Origin: an uncultured Elioraea sp.
Lineage (GTDB): Bacteria; Pseudomonadota; Alphaproteobacteria; Acetobacterales; Acetobacteraceae
Length of the DNA: 35,483 nt
Direction: 5' to 3'
Assembly: GCA_937927455.1 (NCBI GenBank)
Contig: CALBEG010000216.1
Location: 1 to 35,483, forward strand
Positions 1-9,510 of this stretch are shown here, one piece after another. The position numbers and the translations under genes were made by a program. Numbering within the stretch: position 1 is the first letter of the stretch; each line of letters starts with the position of its first letter. Under the pieces are notes generated by a model, which saw only the letters and a list, made by a program, of their open reading frames with translations, made no database searches and was not told where the DNA came from.

Positions 1-1
1 G

Positions 2-1042
2 TTGAGCCCCGTGCAGCAGCGCACGCTGGAGAAGGCCTGGGGCTGCAAGGTGATCGACCGCACCGGGTTGATCCTGGAGATTTTTGGCGCGCGCGCCCGC
101 ACCCGCGAAGGGGCGCTTCAGGTGGAACTCGCCCATCTCGACTACCAGCGCACACGCCTCGTCCGCTCATGGACCCACCTCGAACGCCAGCGCGGCGGTT
201 TTGGCTTCCTCGGCGGCCCGGGCGAGAGCCAGCTCGAGATCGACCGCCGGCTGATCGCTGAGCGGATGGCCAAGATCCGGCGCGAACTCGAGCAGGTGCG
301 GCGCACGCGTGGTTTGCATCGTGCTGCGCGTAAGAAGGTGCCATACCCGATCGTCGCCCTGGTCGGCTACACGAATGCCGGCAAGTCGACGCTGTTCAAT
401 GCGCTGACGGGAGCGGGGGTGCTGGCCAAGGACCAGCTCTTCGCCACCCTCGACCCGACGATGCGCGGGCTCGAGCTGCCCTCGGGCCGGCGCGTCATCC
501 TGTCCGACACGGTGGGCTTCATCTCAGACCTGCCGCACCAGCTGGTCGCGGCGTTCCGCGCCACACTGGAGGAGGTGGCGGAAGCAGACGTGATCCTGCA
601 CGTGCGGGACAGTGCACACCCGGACGGCGAGGCTCAGGCCTCGGACGTGCGCAGGGTGCTCGACGACATGGTCCGTGCCGGTACGCTCGACCCGGCGTGG
701 CCATCGCGCGTGATCGAGGTGCTGAACAAGTCCGACCTGCTGGCCGAGGAGGAGCGCATCATGCTCGCCGAGCGGGCGAGGGGGGCTGTGCTGGTCTCCG
801 CCCTGACCGGAGTCGGGCTCGATCGGCTGCGGAGCGCCATTGACCAGCGCCTTTCCGCCGGGCTCGCGGTGCACCGCCTCGCCGTCGCGCCTTCGGATGG
901 ACGCGCTCTCGCTTGGCTGTACGAACACGGCGAGGTGGTCGAACGGCGCGACGGGGTGGCAGCGATCGAACTCGCCGTCCGCCTCAGCCCCGAGGATCTG
1001 GCGCGGTTCGAGCGGCGCCGCGCCGCAGCCGTTCCCGATTGA
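2..1042 (+). CDS. hflX: GTPase HflX, 5'-truncated by the window edge
   Basis: ORF open to window start; [28 protein letters not shown] and [19 protein letters not shown] HflX signatures; G1 [10 protein letters not shown]3 DTVGF, G4 NKSD. The TTG at position 2 is probably an internal Leu (ALSPVQQR context). Confidence 0.96.
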   Translation: MSPVQQRTLEKAWGCKVIDRTGLILEIFGARARTREGALQVELAHLDYQRTRLVRSWTHLERQRGGFGFLGGPGESQLEIDRRLIAERMAKIRRELEQVRRTRGLHRAARKKVPYPIVALVGYTNAGKSTLFNALTGAGVLAKDQLFATLDPTMRGLELPSGRRVILSDTVGFISDLPHQLVAAFRATLEEVAEADVILHVRDSAHPDGEAQASDVRRVLDDMVRAGTLDPAWPSRVIEVLNKSDLLAEEERIMLAERARGAVLVSALTGVGLDRLRSAIDQRLSAGLAVHRLAVAPSDGRALAWLYEHGEVVERRDGVAAIELAVRLSPEDLARFERRRAAAVPD

Positions 1043-1094
1043 CGCCAGCCCTGCGCGCTGCTGCCATCCGGCCCTACACAGGAGGAGAGTGTCG

Positions 1095-1382
1095 ATGCCC
1101 TTCCGCCCCCTCGGCGATCGCGTTCTGGTCGAGCCTCTGCCTGCTGAGACGAAGACCAGGGCCGGGCTCATCATTCCAGACACGGCGAGCGAGAAGCCCA
1201 CGCGCGGCACCGTGGTTGCGGTTGGGCCCGGCCGGCGAGATGAGGACGGCCGCCTGCTGCCGATGGACGTTATGGCCGGCGACACCGTGCTTTACGGCAA
1301 ATGGTCGGGCACCGAGGTCAAGATTTCCGGCAAGGACTATGTGATCCTGAAGGAGACAGACATTTTTGGGGTCGAGGCCTGA
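1095..1382 (+). CDS. groS: Co-chaperonin GroES (Cpn10), 95 aa
   Basis: [46 protein letters not shown]...[35 protein letters not shown] aggaggag upstream of ATG 1095. The longer ORF from 840 is a spurious upstream extension. Confidence 0.96.
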   Translation: MPFRPLGDRVLVEPLPAETKTRAGLIIPDTASEKPTRGTVVAVGPGRRDEDGRLLPMDVMAGDTVLYGKWSGTEVKISGKDYVILKETDIFGVEA

Positions 1383-2212
1383 CCCCGAAGCTTGACGCGC
1401 ACCGTGCCGGGGAGGTGGCGAGAGCCCTCGCCTCCATCGCACGGGCCGAGATCCTGCCTCGGTTCACGCGGCTTGAGTGTGGAGAGGTGCGGCCGAAGAC
1501 CGGGCCGCACGACCTCGTCACCGTGGTCGACGAGGCGGTGGAACGGGTCATCGGGGCCACTTTGAGACCGCTTTTTCCCGGCGTGCCGGTAGTGGGCGAG
1601 GAAGCCGCTTCCGCCAACCCCGGCCTGCTGGCCGGAATTGGTTCCGCGGATGCGGTTCTCGTCTGCGACCCTCTGGACGGGACGGCGAACTTCGCCGCTG
1701 GGCTGCCCCTGTTCGGAACCATGCTCGCTTTGATCCGGCGCGGCGAACCGGTGGCGGCCTGGATCCACGACCCGATCCGCCAGGACACGGCGATTGCGTT
1801 GCGCGGCGAGGGCGCTTGGGTGGAGGACGGAGAGGGGCAGCGCCAGGCCCTTCGGGTTGCGTCTCCGGTGCCGCCCGCCCGCATGGCCGCAGTGATCGCA
1901 CACCGCATGCTGCCTGCGGAGCATGCCGCCTCGGTCCGTCCTCGCCTCGGGCTGTTCGGTGCGGGCTGGGAGTTGCGCTGCGCGGCACAGGAGTGGCGGC
2001 TCGGCGCTTCAGGCCGGGTGCATGTCCTGTTCTATTGGCGGCTTCTCCCGTGGGACCACGCTCCCGGCTCGCTGCTGTTTGCTGAAGCTGGTGGCTTCGT
2101 GCGCCGCCTGGATGGGGAGCCCTACCATGCGGGCATCCATTCGGGCGGCCTGCTGGCGGCGCCGGACCGGGACAGTTGGGAGGCGGTGCGCGCGGCGCTG
2201 TTCGAGGGCTGA
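1379..2212 (+). CDS. Inositol monophosphatase family protein (IMPase/histidinol-phosphatase-like)
   Basis: VGEEAA motif and [22 protein letters not shown] metal/substrate motif. Start uncertain: no well-placed ATG; CTG 1379 (overlapping the groES stop) or GTG 1415 are possible. Confidence 0.88.
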   Translation: MTPKLDAHRAGEVARALASIARAEILPRFTRLECGEVRPKTGPHDLVTVVDEAVERVIGATLRPLFPGVPVVGEEAASANPGLLAGIGSADAVLVCDPLDGTANFAAGLPLFGTMLALIRRGEPVAAWIHDPIRQDTAIALRGEGAWVEDGEGQRQALRVASPVPPARMAAVIAHRMLPAEHAASVRPRLGLFGAGWELRCAAQEWRLGASGRVHVLFYWRLLPWDHAPGSLLFAEAGGFVRRLDGEPYHAGIHSGGLLAAPDRDSWEAVRAALFEG

Positions 2213-2228
2213 GCCCGCGCGGCCCCGG

Positions 2229-3089
2229 TTACGGGCCGGGCGACGATGCCTCAGAGCGTTTGATCTCAGCCCACAGCCTCTCCATCTCGTCAAGCCTGGC
2301 CTCGCTGGGTATTTTTCCTTTAACAGCAAGGGCTTGCTCGACGGCCTGAAACCGACGCTCGAACTTCGCATTGGCCGCGCGCAGGCAAGCCTCGGGATCG
2401 AGGCCAAGCTTGCGGGCCAGATTCACCTGCACGAACAGCATGTCGCCGATCTCTTCCGCCAGCCGATAGGAAGCCGCACCGGCAGCGATTTCGGCTTTCA
2501 ACTCTTCGGTCTCCTCAGCAAGCTTCTCGAGCACCTCCTGGGCATCAGGCCAGTCGAAGCCAACATACGCTGCACGCTTCGACAGTTTCAGAGCGCGAGT
2601 GAGGGCGGGCAGGGCGTTCGGCACCCCGGCGAGTACTCCTCTCAGGGCACGGGCGGCGCGCTCTTCAGCCTTCTGGCGTTCCCAAGCCTCACTGTCCGTC
2701 CCCTGAGTTCCTGCTGAAGGATCGCCGAAGACGTGGGGGTGGCGGCGAACCATCTTGTCCGCAATCGCGCTGGCTACCGCGGCCGTGTCGAACAGACCGC
2801 GCTCCTCGGCCAGGCGCGCGTGGTAAACGACCTGCAGCAGAAGGTCGCCGAGCTCGTCCTTCAGCGAGTCCCAGTCCTGCCGGGCGACCGCGTCTGCGAC
2901 CTCGTAGGCCTCTTCAATGGTGTAAGGGGCAATGGTGTCGAAGGTCTGAACCTGGTCCCACGGGCAGCCAGTCTTGGGGTCACGCAGCCGCCGCATGATG
3001 GCGAGAAGGCGGGCGAATGCCTCGGCCGCGCTGCGATCGTTCGCGTCCGGGGTTGGCGGGTCGTAAGGGGCCTCGGCAGAGGACATCAC
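2229..3089 (-). CDS. mazG: Nucleoside triphosphate pyrophosphohydrolase MazG
   Basis: LRDPKTGCPWDQVQTFDTIAPYTIEEAYEVADAV...LKDELGDLLLQVVYHARLAEE, duplicated MazG domain. Confidence 0.96.
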   Translation of the reverse strand: MMSSAEAPYDPPTPDANDRSAAEAFARLLAIMRRLRDPKTGCPWDQVQTFDTIAPYTIEEAYEVADAVARQDWDSLKDELGDLLLQVVYHARLAEERGLFDTAAVASAIADKMVRRHPHVFGDPSAGTQGTDSEAWERQKAEERAARALRGVLAGVPNALPALTRALKLSKRAAYVGFDWPDAQEVLEKLAEETEELKAEIAAGAASYRLAEEIGDMLFVQVNLARKLGLDPEACLRAANAKFERRFQAVEQALAVKGKIPSEARLDEMERLWAEIKRSEASSPGP

Positions 3090-3127
3090 AAAGTCCGATA
3101 AGCTAGATTATGGAAACAAAGCGCGCT

Positions 3128-3919
3128 TCAGCCGAGCAGCGCCGGCACCCGCAGACCGCGGAACAGACGCTCGGCATTCGCCGTCGTCAGCTCGGCCAGA
3201 GCGTCAGGTGTCATTCCGCGCAGCTCGGCAAGCGTGGCCGCCGTGTGCCGCACCATGGCCGGCTCGCAGCGCTTGCCGCGAAAGGGTTCCGGCGCGAGAT
3301 AAGGCGCGTCCGTCTCGACCAGAAGTCGGTCGACCGGCAGGTCGCGCGCGATGGCGCGCAGCGCGTCCGAGCGCTTGAAGGTGAGAATGCCGGAGAAGCT
3401 CACCATGCCGCCGAGCGAGATGCCGACCTCGGCCAGTCGGCGGCCTGAGGAAAAGCAGTGCAGGACAAAGCGGAAGGGCCCGCCGCGGGCGTGCTCGTCC
3501 TCGAGGATGGCGGCGATGTCGTCGTCGGCGTCCCGGGCATGGATGACAAGGGCAAGACCGCTGCGCTGCGCTGCACGAATTTGCACCCGGAACACCTCGG
3601 CCGCCACGGCCCGGGGGGCGCGATCATAATGATAGTCGAGGCCCGCTTCGCCGATGCCCACCACGCGGGGGTGGTCAGCGAGACAGAGCAGCTCCTCCAC
3701 CGTGGGTATGGGGGCTTCGCCGGCATTGTGCGGATGAATGCCGACCGTGCACCACACCTCCGGATGCGTGGAGGCGATGCGCTTGACCGTCTCGGCCTGC
3801 GAAAGCCGGGTGCCGATCGTGACCAGGGTTCCCACGCCGACAGCGCGGGCGCGCGCCACTACCTCGGGAATCTCCTCCTCGCGCCAATGGTCGAGGTGGC
3901 AATGGCTGTCGACGAGCAT
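3128..3919 (-). CDS. tatD: TatD family metal-dependent hydrolase/DNase
   Basis: MLVDSHCHLDHW start at 3919; GIGEAGLDYHYD; LLVETDAPYLAPEPFRGKRCEP. The ORF to 4030 is an upstream extension into metG. Confidence 0.94.
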   Translation of the reverse strand: MLVDSHCHLDHWREEEIPEVVARARAVGVGTLVTIGTRLSQAETVKRIASTHPEVWCTVGIHPHNAGEAPIPTVEELLCLADHPRVVGIGEAGLDYHYDRAPRAVAAEVFRVQIRAAQRSGLALVIHARDADDDIAAILEDEHARGGPFRFVLHCFSSGRRLAEVGISLGGMVSFSGILTFKRSDALRAIARDLPVDRLLVETDAPYLAPEPFRGKRCEPAMVRHTAATLAELRGMTPDALAELTTANAERLFRGLRVPALLG

Positions 3920-3929
3920 GGTGAGCCCC

Positions 3930-5468
3930 CTACCCCACAGTCTCTTCCACCTTGCGGAACAGAGGCTCAGGCATCGGCAGGGGCCGTCCACCGGGCAGCG
4001 GATGGGCGAGTGCCGCGAAGTCGCGCGCATCCACAGCGACGTTGAGCTGGTCGAGAAGCCGGCCCATCGTGCCCGGCATCACCGGCTGCAGCAGGATGGC
4101 AAGCCGGCGGAGCGTCTCGGCCAGCACCCACAGCACCGTGCCCATCCGCACCGGGTCCTCCTTGCGCAGTGCCCAGGGCTTTTCGCGATCAATGTACCCG
4201 TTGGCGTCGCGGATCACCTGCCAGACTCCCTCGAGGGCGGCGTGGAAGGCGAAGCGCTCGATCTCAATCCGCATCGCGGGAAGAAGCCCTGCCGCGGCGT
4301 CAAGCAACGCGCGATCATCCTCGCTCAGCACGTCCGGGCTCGGCAGCACGCCCCCGGTGTTGCGCGCAACAAAGCCGAGCGTGCGCTGGGCGAGGTTGCC
4401 GAACTCGTTCGCGAGATCGACGTTGAGCCGCCTGAGCAGGCCCCGCCGCGTGAAGTCCCCGTCCTGACCGAAGGGAATTTCGCGCAACAGGAAGAAGCGG
4501 AACGGATCAAGCCCGACGCGCGCAATCTCATCGCGGGGATCAACCACATTGCCGAGCGACTTCGACATTTTCTGCCCTTCAACCGTCCACCAACCGTGCG
4601 CGAAAACACGCCTGGGCGGAGTAAGACCGGCAGACATGAGGAATGCGGGCCAGTAGACGGCGTGGAAGCGCAGAATGTCCTTGCCGACGACGTGCACATC
4701 GGCCGGCCAAAAGCGCCAGCGCGGATTGGTCTCGTCCGGAAATCCGGCCGCGGTGAGATAGTTCGTCAGTGCATCGAGCCACACATACATCACGTGGCCC
4801 GGCGAGCCTGGCACAGGAACTCCCCAGGTGAAGGAGGTGCGACTGACCGAGAGGTCCTCGAGCCCGGCTCGGACGAAGGAGATCACCTCATTGCGCCGCG
4901 AGGCGGGCTGGATAAAGTCCGGGTTGCGGTCGTAGAGTTCGAGCAGCCGCCCCTGCCAGGCGGAGAGGCGGAAGAACCAGGACGGTTCCTTCACCCACTC
5001 CACCGGCGCACCCGTAGGCGCCCGCCGCACCCCGTCCTCGCCCAGCGTCGTTTCGCTCTCGCGATAGAAGGCCTCATCGCGCACGGCGTACCAGCCGCCA
5101 TACTCGCCCAAGTAGAGGTCGCCCGCTTCGTGGATGCGACGCCAAAGCTCCTCGCACGCGCGGTAGTGGCGCGCTTCGGTGGTGCGAATGAAGTCGTCGT
5201 TGGCAACGTTCATCGCCCGGGCCAGGTCACGGAAGGTCTGTGAGACGCGATCCGTGAACGCCTGCGGGTGCTCGCCCGATGCCTCGGCTGCCTTCGCTAC
5301 CTTCTGGCCATGCTCATCGGTGCCGGTGAGGAAGAACACCTCCGCCCCATCCAGTCGCCAGAACCGAGCCCAGACATCGCACGCAATGGTCGTGTAGGCA
5401 TGCCCGATGTGCGGCACGTCGTTCACGTAATAGATCGGCGTGGTGATGTAGCGAGTGGGCTTAGGCAT
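3930..5468 (-). CDS. metG: Methionyl-tRNA synthetase, short form without C-terminal EMAP-II-like domain
   Basis: MPKPTRYITTPIYYVNDVPHIGHAYTT (HIGH motif); KMSKSLGN (KMSKS motif); start ATG 5468 overlaps the holB 3' end. Confidence 0.97.
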   Translation of the reverse strand: MPKPTRYITTPIYYVNDVPHIGHAYTTIACDVWARFWRLDGAEVFFLTGTDEHGQKVAKAAEASGEHPQAFTDRVSQTFRDLARAMNVANDDFIRTTEARHYRACEELWRRIHEAGDLYLGEYGGWYAVRDEAFYRESETTLGEDGVRRAPTGAPVEWVKEPSWFFRLSAWQGRLLELYDRNPDFIQPASRRNEVISFVRAGLEDLSVSRTSFTWGVPVPGSPGHVMYVWLDALTNYLTAAGFPDETNPRWRFWPADVHVVGKDILRFHAVYWPAFLMSAGLTPPRRVFAHGWWTVEGQKMSKSLGNVVDPRDEIARVGLDPFRFFLLREIPFGQDGDFTRRGLLRRLNVDLANEFGNLAQRTLGFVARNTGGVLPSPDVLSEDDRALLDAAAGLLPAMRIEIERFAFHAALEGVWQVIRDANGYIDREKPWALRKEDPVRMGTVLWVLAETLRRLAILLQPVMPGTMGRLLDQLNVAVDARDFAALAHPLPGGRPLPMPEPLFRKVEETVG

Positions 5469-6525
5469 CAGCGCGCGGGCGAATGAGGTCAAGGGGGACG
5501 GGAACACCGCGGGAGATCGCGCTCAGAGCAGTCAGCACGGCTTGTTTGCGATCCAAGGCAAAGCCAGCCGTCAGGCGCGACACCTCACCAAGGTTCTCCC
5601 ACAGCCGTGCACAGGCTTCAAGCGCCCGCCCCTGGCTGTCCCTTCCCTCGCGCGCGAGGCGACGTGCCCGGGCTGCGAGGCCTGAGCGGACGAGGTCGAA
5701 GAACAGCGCGAGCGCGTCCTCTGCTTCCGGCCGGGCGAAGCTCTCGGCCAGGGCGTGTGCGCGCGAGACGTCAAGGGAGGCAAGCTCTGCGATCGGATCC
5801 TCCGCCGCCGGCAGCCACCCCGCAATGTCGTCGTCGAGCAAAGCGCACGCTCGGCCGACGGATCCGTCGGTGAGCCCTGCTGCGCGGGCGCGCGCCGCAG
5901 GGTCGGCATCAGGGCGAAGCCGGGCGAGGAGGGCGGCGACCTCCGCCTCGGCGAGCGCGGCGAGTGCGAGGCGGCGACAGCGGCTACGGATGGTCGGCAG
6001 CAGGCGCCCCGGAACGTGACAGACAAGAAGGAGCAAGGTGCGGGGCGGCGGCTCCTCGAGAAGCTTGAGCAGAGCGTTTGCGGCTTCCCGCCCCATCGCA
6101 TCGGCAGGGTCGATCAGTCCGACCCTCCAGGCGCTTTCCGCCGCCGTCTTGCGAAGCGCGGAGGCGAGGGCCCGCACCTCATCCACCCCAATGCGCTCTC
6201 GGATCGCGCCGATCGGAGTCGTGCTGTAACCCTCGAGCACAACGAGATCGGGATGAGAGCCGGCGGCCACCTTCCGCGCCACCGGGTGGGCAGGCGGCAC
6301 AGCGAGCCCCTCGGCGTCGCGGCCGCCCGCCAGCACAAAGCGTGCGACACGGTAGGCGAACGTCGCTTTGCCGATACCCGGCGGCCCGGTCAGCAACCAG
6401 GCGTGGTGCACCCGCCCCGCACGCCAGGCCCGAAGAAACGCATCCTCGGCTGCCGCCTGGCCGAGGAGGCGGGCCTGCCGCCGCGGCTCGAGCGAGGGCT
6501 CCTCGGTCAAGCTTTTTGCCGTCAT
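5461..6525 (-). CDS. holB: DNA polymerase III subunit delta'
   Basis: Walker A GPPGIGKAT, SRC motif TIRSRCRRLAL; between tmk and metG with overlapping ends. Confidence 0.92.
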   Translation of the reverse strand: MTAKSLTEEPSLEPRRQARLLGQAAAEDAFLRAWRAGRVHHAWLLTGPPGIGKATFAYRVARFVLAGGRDAEGLAVPPAHPVARKVAAGSHPDLVVLEGYSTTPIGAIRERIGVDEVRALASALRKTAAESAWRVGLIDPADAMGREAANALLKLLEEPPPRTLLLLVCHVPGRLLPTIRSRCRRLALAALAEAEVAALLARLRPDADPAARARAAGLTDGSVGRACALLDDDIAGWLPAAEDPIAELASLDVSRAHALAESFARPEAEDALALFFDLVRSGLAARARRLAREGRDSQGRALEACARLWENLGEVSRLTAGFALDRKQAVLTALSAISRGVPVPLDLIRPRADA

Positions 6526-7190
6526 CCGATGCACGCTGGACGTGGGAGGCCGAGGCGATCGACGAGCAGGCGTAGGACGGCGTGCAGCACCTCATCAACC
6601 GGCCGGGTCGCATCGACAACGATGCAGCGTTCGGGATCTGCCTGGGCGATGGCGAGAAAGCCCTGGCGAACCCGCTGGTGGAAGGATGTAGTATTGGATT
6701 CATAACGATCTGGTCCGCGCGCGCGGGTGGCGCGCGCAAGCCCGAGTTCGACAGGAACATCAAGCACAACGGTAAGGTTGGGGCGGAACCCGCCTAGGAC
6801 AGCGCGGTGCACCGCCGCGATCGCCTCGCGCGCCACCCCGAGACCATAGCCCTGGTAGGCCATCGTACTGTCCGCAAAACGATCACACAGCACGACCGCG
6901 CCGCGCGCAAGCGCGGGGCAAATGACGCGCGCGACATGCTGGGCACGCGCGGCATAGTGGAGCAGAACCTCGCTCATCGGCTCCCAGGCGCCGGGGGCGG
7001 CGTCGAGCAGGAGGTGGCGCAGCGCCTCACCCTCAGGCGTGCCTCCCGGTTCGCGCGTGGCGACCACGTCTCGGCCCACGCTGGTGAGGGCGTTTGCGAG
7101 GCCGCGCAACAGCGAGGATTTGCCCGCCCCCTCTCCGCCTTCCAAAGTCACGAACAGGCCCCGCCCCGCCACCACCGGCGCGGCCGTCAC
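6522..7190 (-). CDS. tmk: dTMP kinase
   Basis: LFVTLEGGEGAGKSS P-loop, TREPGGTPEGEALR, DRFADSTMAYQGYG. Confidence 0.97.
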   Translation of the reverse strand: MTAAPVVAGRGLFVTLEGGEGAGKSSLLRGLANALTSVGRDVVATREPGGTPEGEALRHLLLDAAPGAWEPMSEVLLHYAARAQHVARVICPALARGAVVLCDRFADSTMAYQGYGLGVAREAIAAVHRAVLGGFRPNLTVVLDVPVELGLARATRARGPDRYESNTTSFHQRVRQGFLAIAQADPERCIVVDATRPVDEVLHAVLRLLVDRLGLPRPACIG

Positions 7191-8431
7191 GAGCCGAGCG
7201 CGAGGGTGCGCAAGCCCTCGAAGATGCGCGGCACGAAGCCGAGTCGCGGCACGTCCTCACCAGCAACCAGAGGAAGGGTCGTCGCCGGCACGCCCTGACC
7301 CGATACTTCAACGCTCGCCAGCACAGCACCACGCTGCACAGGGGCGGAGACCGGTGCGGTGTAGCGGACGGCGACGCGGGCAGTGCGCCGCCAGGCCCGC
7401 GGCATGGTGAACACGACGTCCTTCGGCGAGACGAGCGCCACCTCCCTCTTCACGCCGAGATGGACGGGCGCGACCTCGACGGTCTCGCCAGCCGCGAACA
7501 GGCGGACATTCTCGAACTCGCTGAAGGCCCAGCGCATCAGCCGCTCGCTCTCCTCGGCGCGGGCGCGCATGGTGGGTAGGCCGTTGACGACGAGAATGAC
7601 GCGACGCCCGCCCTGGATGGCGGAGGCAGTAAGACCGAACCCGCTCTCCTCGGTGTGGCCTGTCTTCAGCCCGTCGGCGCCGATGTTGCGATAGAGAAGG
7701 GGGTTGCGGTTCTCCTGATTGATGTTGTTGAAACGGAACGACCTTTCGCTGTAGTAGCGGTAGTAGTCGGGGAAATCGAGGATGATGCGCTTGGCAAGCA
7801 GCGCAAGGTCGCGGCACGTCATGCGGTGATCGGGGTGCGGCCAGCCGGTCGAGTTGCGGAAGGTCGATGCCGTCAGCCCGATCGCGCGCGCGCGCTCGTT
7901 CAAAAGTTCGGCGAACTGCTCCTCGGATCCGCTGATCGCCTCGGCAAGAACGATGCAGGCATCGTTGCCGGACTGCACAATCACGCCGCGCAGAAGGTTC
8001 TCCACTGTCACCGTCGTGCCGATCTCGACGAACATCTTCGAACCACCCATCCGCCAGGCACGTTCGCTGACCGGGAGTTCCTGATCAAGGCGCAGGCGGC
8101 CCGCACGCAGGAGCTCGAACACCACGTAGGCCGTCATCAGCTTGCTCATCGAGGCGGGTGGCATCGGCACATCCGCCTCCTTCTCGAGCAGCACCGCATC
8201 CGTCTCGAAATCGACGATCAAAGCGTGCCGCGCCAGCGTGTCGACGGGGCCGATCGGCGTGGTCGCAGGCGTGCCTTGGGGCTGCGGGCGCGCCGGTTGC
8301 GGTTGGGCAGGACGGGAGGGCTGGGCCTGCGGGCGCTGAGCCGGCCTCTGCGCCTGTGCGGTGGCCACGGTCGCTCGGAGAACGACGCCTGATGTCGCGC
8401 AAGCCAACAGCAAACGACGGGTCGCGCGCAT
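7187..8431 (-). CDS. dacC: D-alanyl-D-alanine carboxypeptidase (penicillin-binding protein 5/6 family), secreted
   Basis: Signal peptide MRATRRLLLACATSGVVLRATVATAQAQ; SxxK PASMSKLMTAYVVFE; SGNDA; KTGHTEESGFGL. SD ggaggtgtcg before ATG 8431. Family paralog letter not certain. Confidence 0.93.
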   Translation of the reverse strand: MRATRRLLLACATSGVVLRATVATAQAQRPAQRPQAQPSRPAQPQPARPQPQGTPATTPIGPVDTLARHALIVDFETDAVLLEKEADVPMPPASMSKLMTAYVVFELLRAGRLRLDQELPVSERAWRMGGSKMFVEIGTTVTVENLLRGVIVQSGNDACIVLAEAISGSEEQFAELLNERARAIGLTASTFRNSTGWPHPDHRMTCRDLALLAKRIILDFPDYYRYYSERSFRFNNINQENRNPLLYRNIGADGLKTGHTEESGFGLTASAIQGGRRVILVVNGLPTMRARAEESERLMRWAFSEFENVRLFAAGETVEVAPVHLGVKREVALVSPKDVVFTMPRAWRRTARVAVRYTAPVSAPVQRGAVLASVEVSGQGVPATTLPLVAGEDVPRLGFVPRIFEGLRTLALGS

Positions 8432-8451
8432 CGACACCTCCCTCGCGATCG

Positions 8452-9423
8452 TCACGACGCGATCAGGTCGGACAACAGCCCGACCGCCAGCACGTAATAG
8501 GTCGAGTTGTTGTAGCGCCGGATCGCCTGCGCGTTGGCGAACAGCGCGAAGGCCTCGCCGTCCAGCCCGTCCGGTGCGGCGATCGCCGCTTGCATCGTGG
8601 CGGCTGGGAGCGCAGAGCCGTCGAACCGCCGCACACCGAGCCCGCTCCAAGCCGACAGAGGCCGCAGGCTTCGCCCATCGGCAAGCCGGACGTCGAAGCC
8701 GGGCGGCAGGCGCACGGCGAACCCCCATCCCTCCCCTGCCCGCCACTGCGCCCGCGCGAGATAATTGCCGATCGAGGCCAGAGTGTCGGCGCGGCTCTGC
8801 CAGATATCGCGCCGCCCATCGCCGTCGAAATCCACCGCATAGGCAAGGAAAGAGGACGGCATAAACTGCGGCTGGCCCATCGCCCCCGCCCAGGAGCCGG
8901 TCATCTGGGCGAGGTCAATGTGCCCCTGATCGAGGATGCGCAGAGCGTTGAGAAGCTCGCCCCGGAAGAACGTCGCCCGCCGGCCGTCATAGGCCAGCGT
9001 GGCAAGGGATTGGATCACCGGAAAACCGCCGAGCGTCGCGCCATAGTTCGACTCGATGCCCCAGATCGCACACATCACCGCCGCCGGAACACCGAAGCGT
9101 GCTTCGACCGCGCGCAACAGTTCGCGATTGTCGGCGACCGCACGGCGGCCCTGCGCAATGCGCGGCTCGGCCACGACGCGAGCGCGGTATTCGGCCCAAG
9201 TCAAGGTGCGTTCCGGCTGACGGCGGTCGAGCTCGAGCACGCGCGGGTTCGGGCGCAGCGCGTTGAGGGCGATCCGGACCGTCTCCGCGCCGATGCCCTT
9301 GGCGCGCGCCTCGGCGCGCAGACCGGCGAGCCAAGAATCGAACGATTCGGCGGCGGCGAACGCCCCTCCCTCCCCCAGCAGCACACCTGCGGCCAACACG
9401 GCGACCCGGCGCGAGACTCGCAT
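8452..9423 (-). CDS. mltB: Lytic murein transglycosylase, MltB family
   Basis: IWGIESNYGATLGGFPVIQSLATLAYDGRRATFFRGELLNAL; GQPQFMPSSFLAYAVDFDGDGRRDIW. N-terminal secretion signal; start 9423 or 9471. Confidence 0.92.
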   Translation of the reverse strand: MRVSRRVAVLAAGVLLGEGGAFAAAESFDSWLAGLRAEARAKGIGAETVRIALNALRPNPRVLELDRRQPERTLTWAEYRARVVAEPRIAQGRRAVADNRELLRAVEARFGVPAAVMCAIWGIESNYGATLGGFPVIQSLATLAYDGRRATFFRGELLNALRILDQGHIDLAQMTGSWAGAMGQPQFMPSSFLAYAVDFDGDGRRDIWQSRADTLASIGNYLARAQWRAGEGWGFAVRLPPGFDVRLADGRSLRPLSAWSGLGVRRFDGSALPAATMQAAIAAPDGLDGEAFALFANAQAIRRYNNSTYYVLAVGLLSDLIAS

Positions 9424-9510
9424 GCGCTCCATGGCTGATGGTTTGCCACCCATGGCCCGGAGAGACAACAAAGGAGCGGCGGCTTCGCGCGTCGTCCGTC
9501 GCGGCGGAAG

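Noticed and set aside
524-1285. 253-aa minus-strand ORF under hflX/groES
   Set aside because: Overlaps two confident sense genes; no domain signal.
3738-5243. 501-aa + strand ORF opposite metG and tatD
   Set aside because: Antisense to two confident genes, no motifs.
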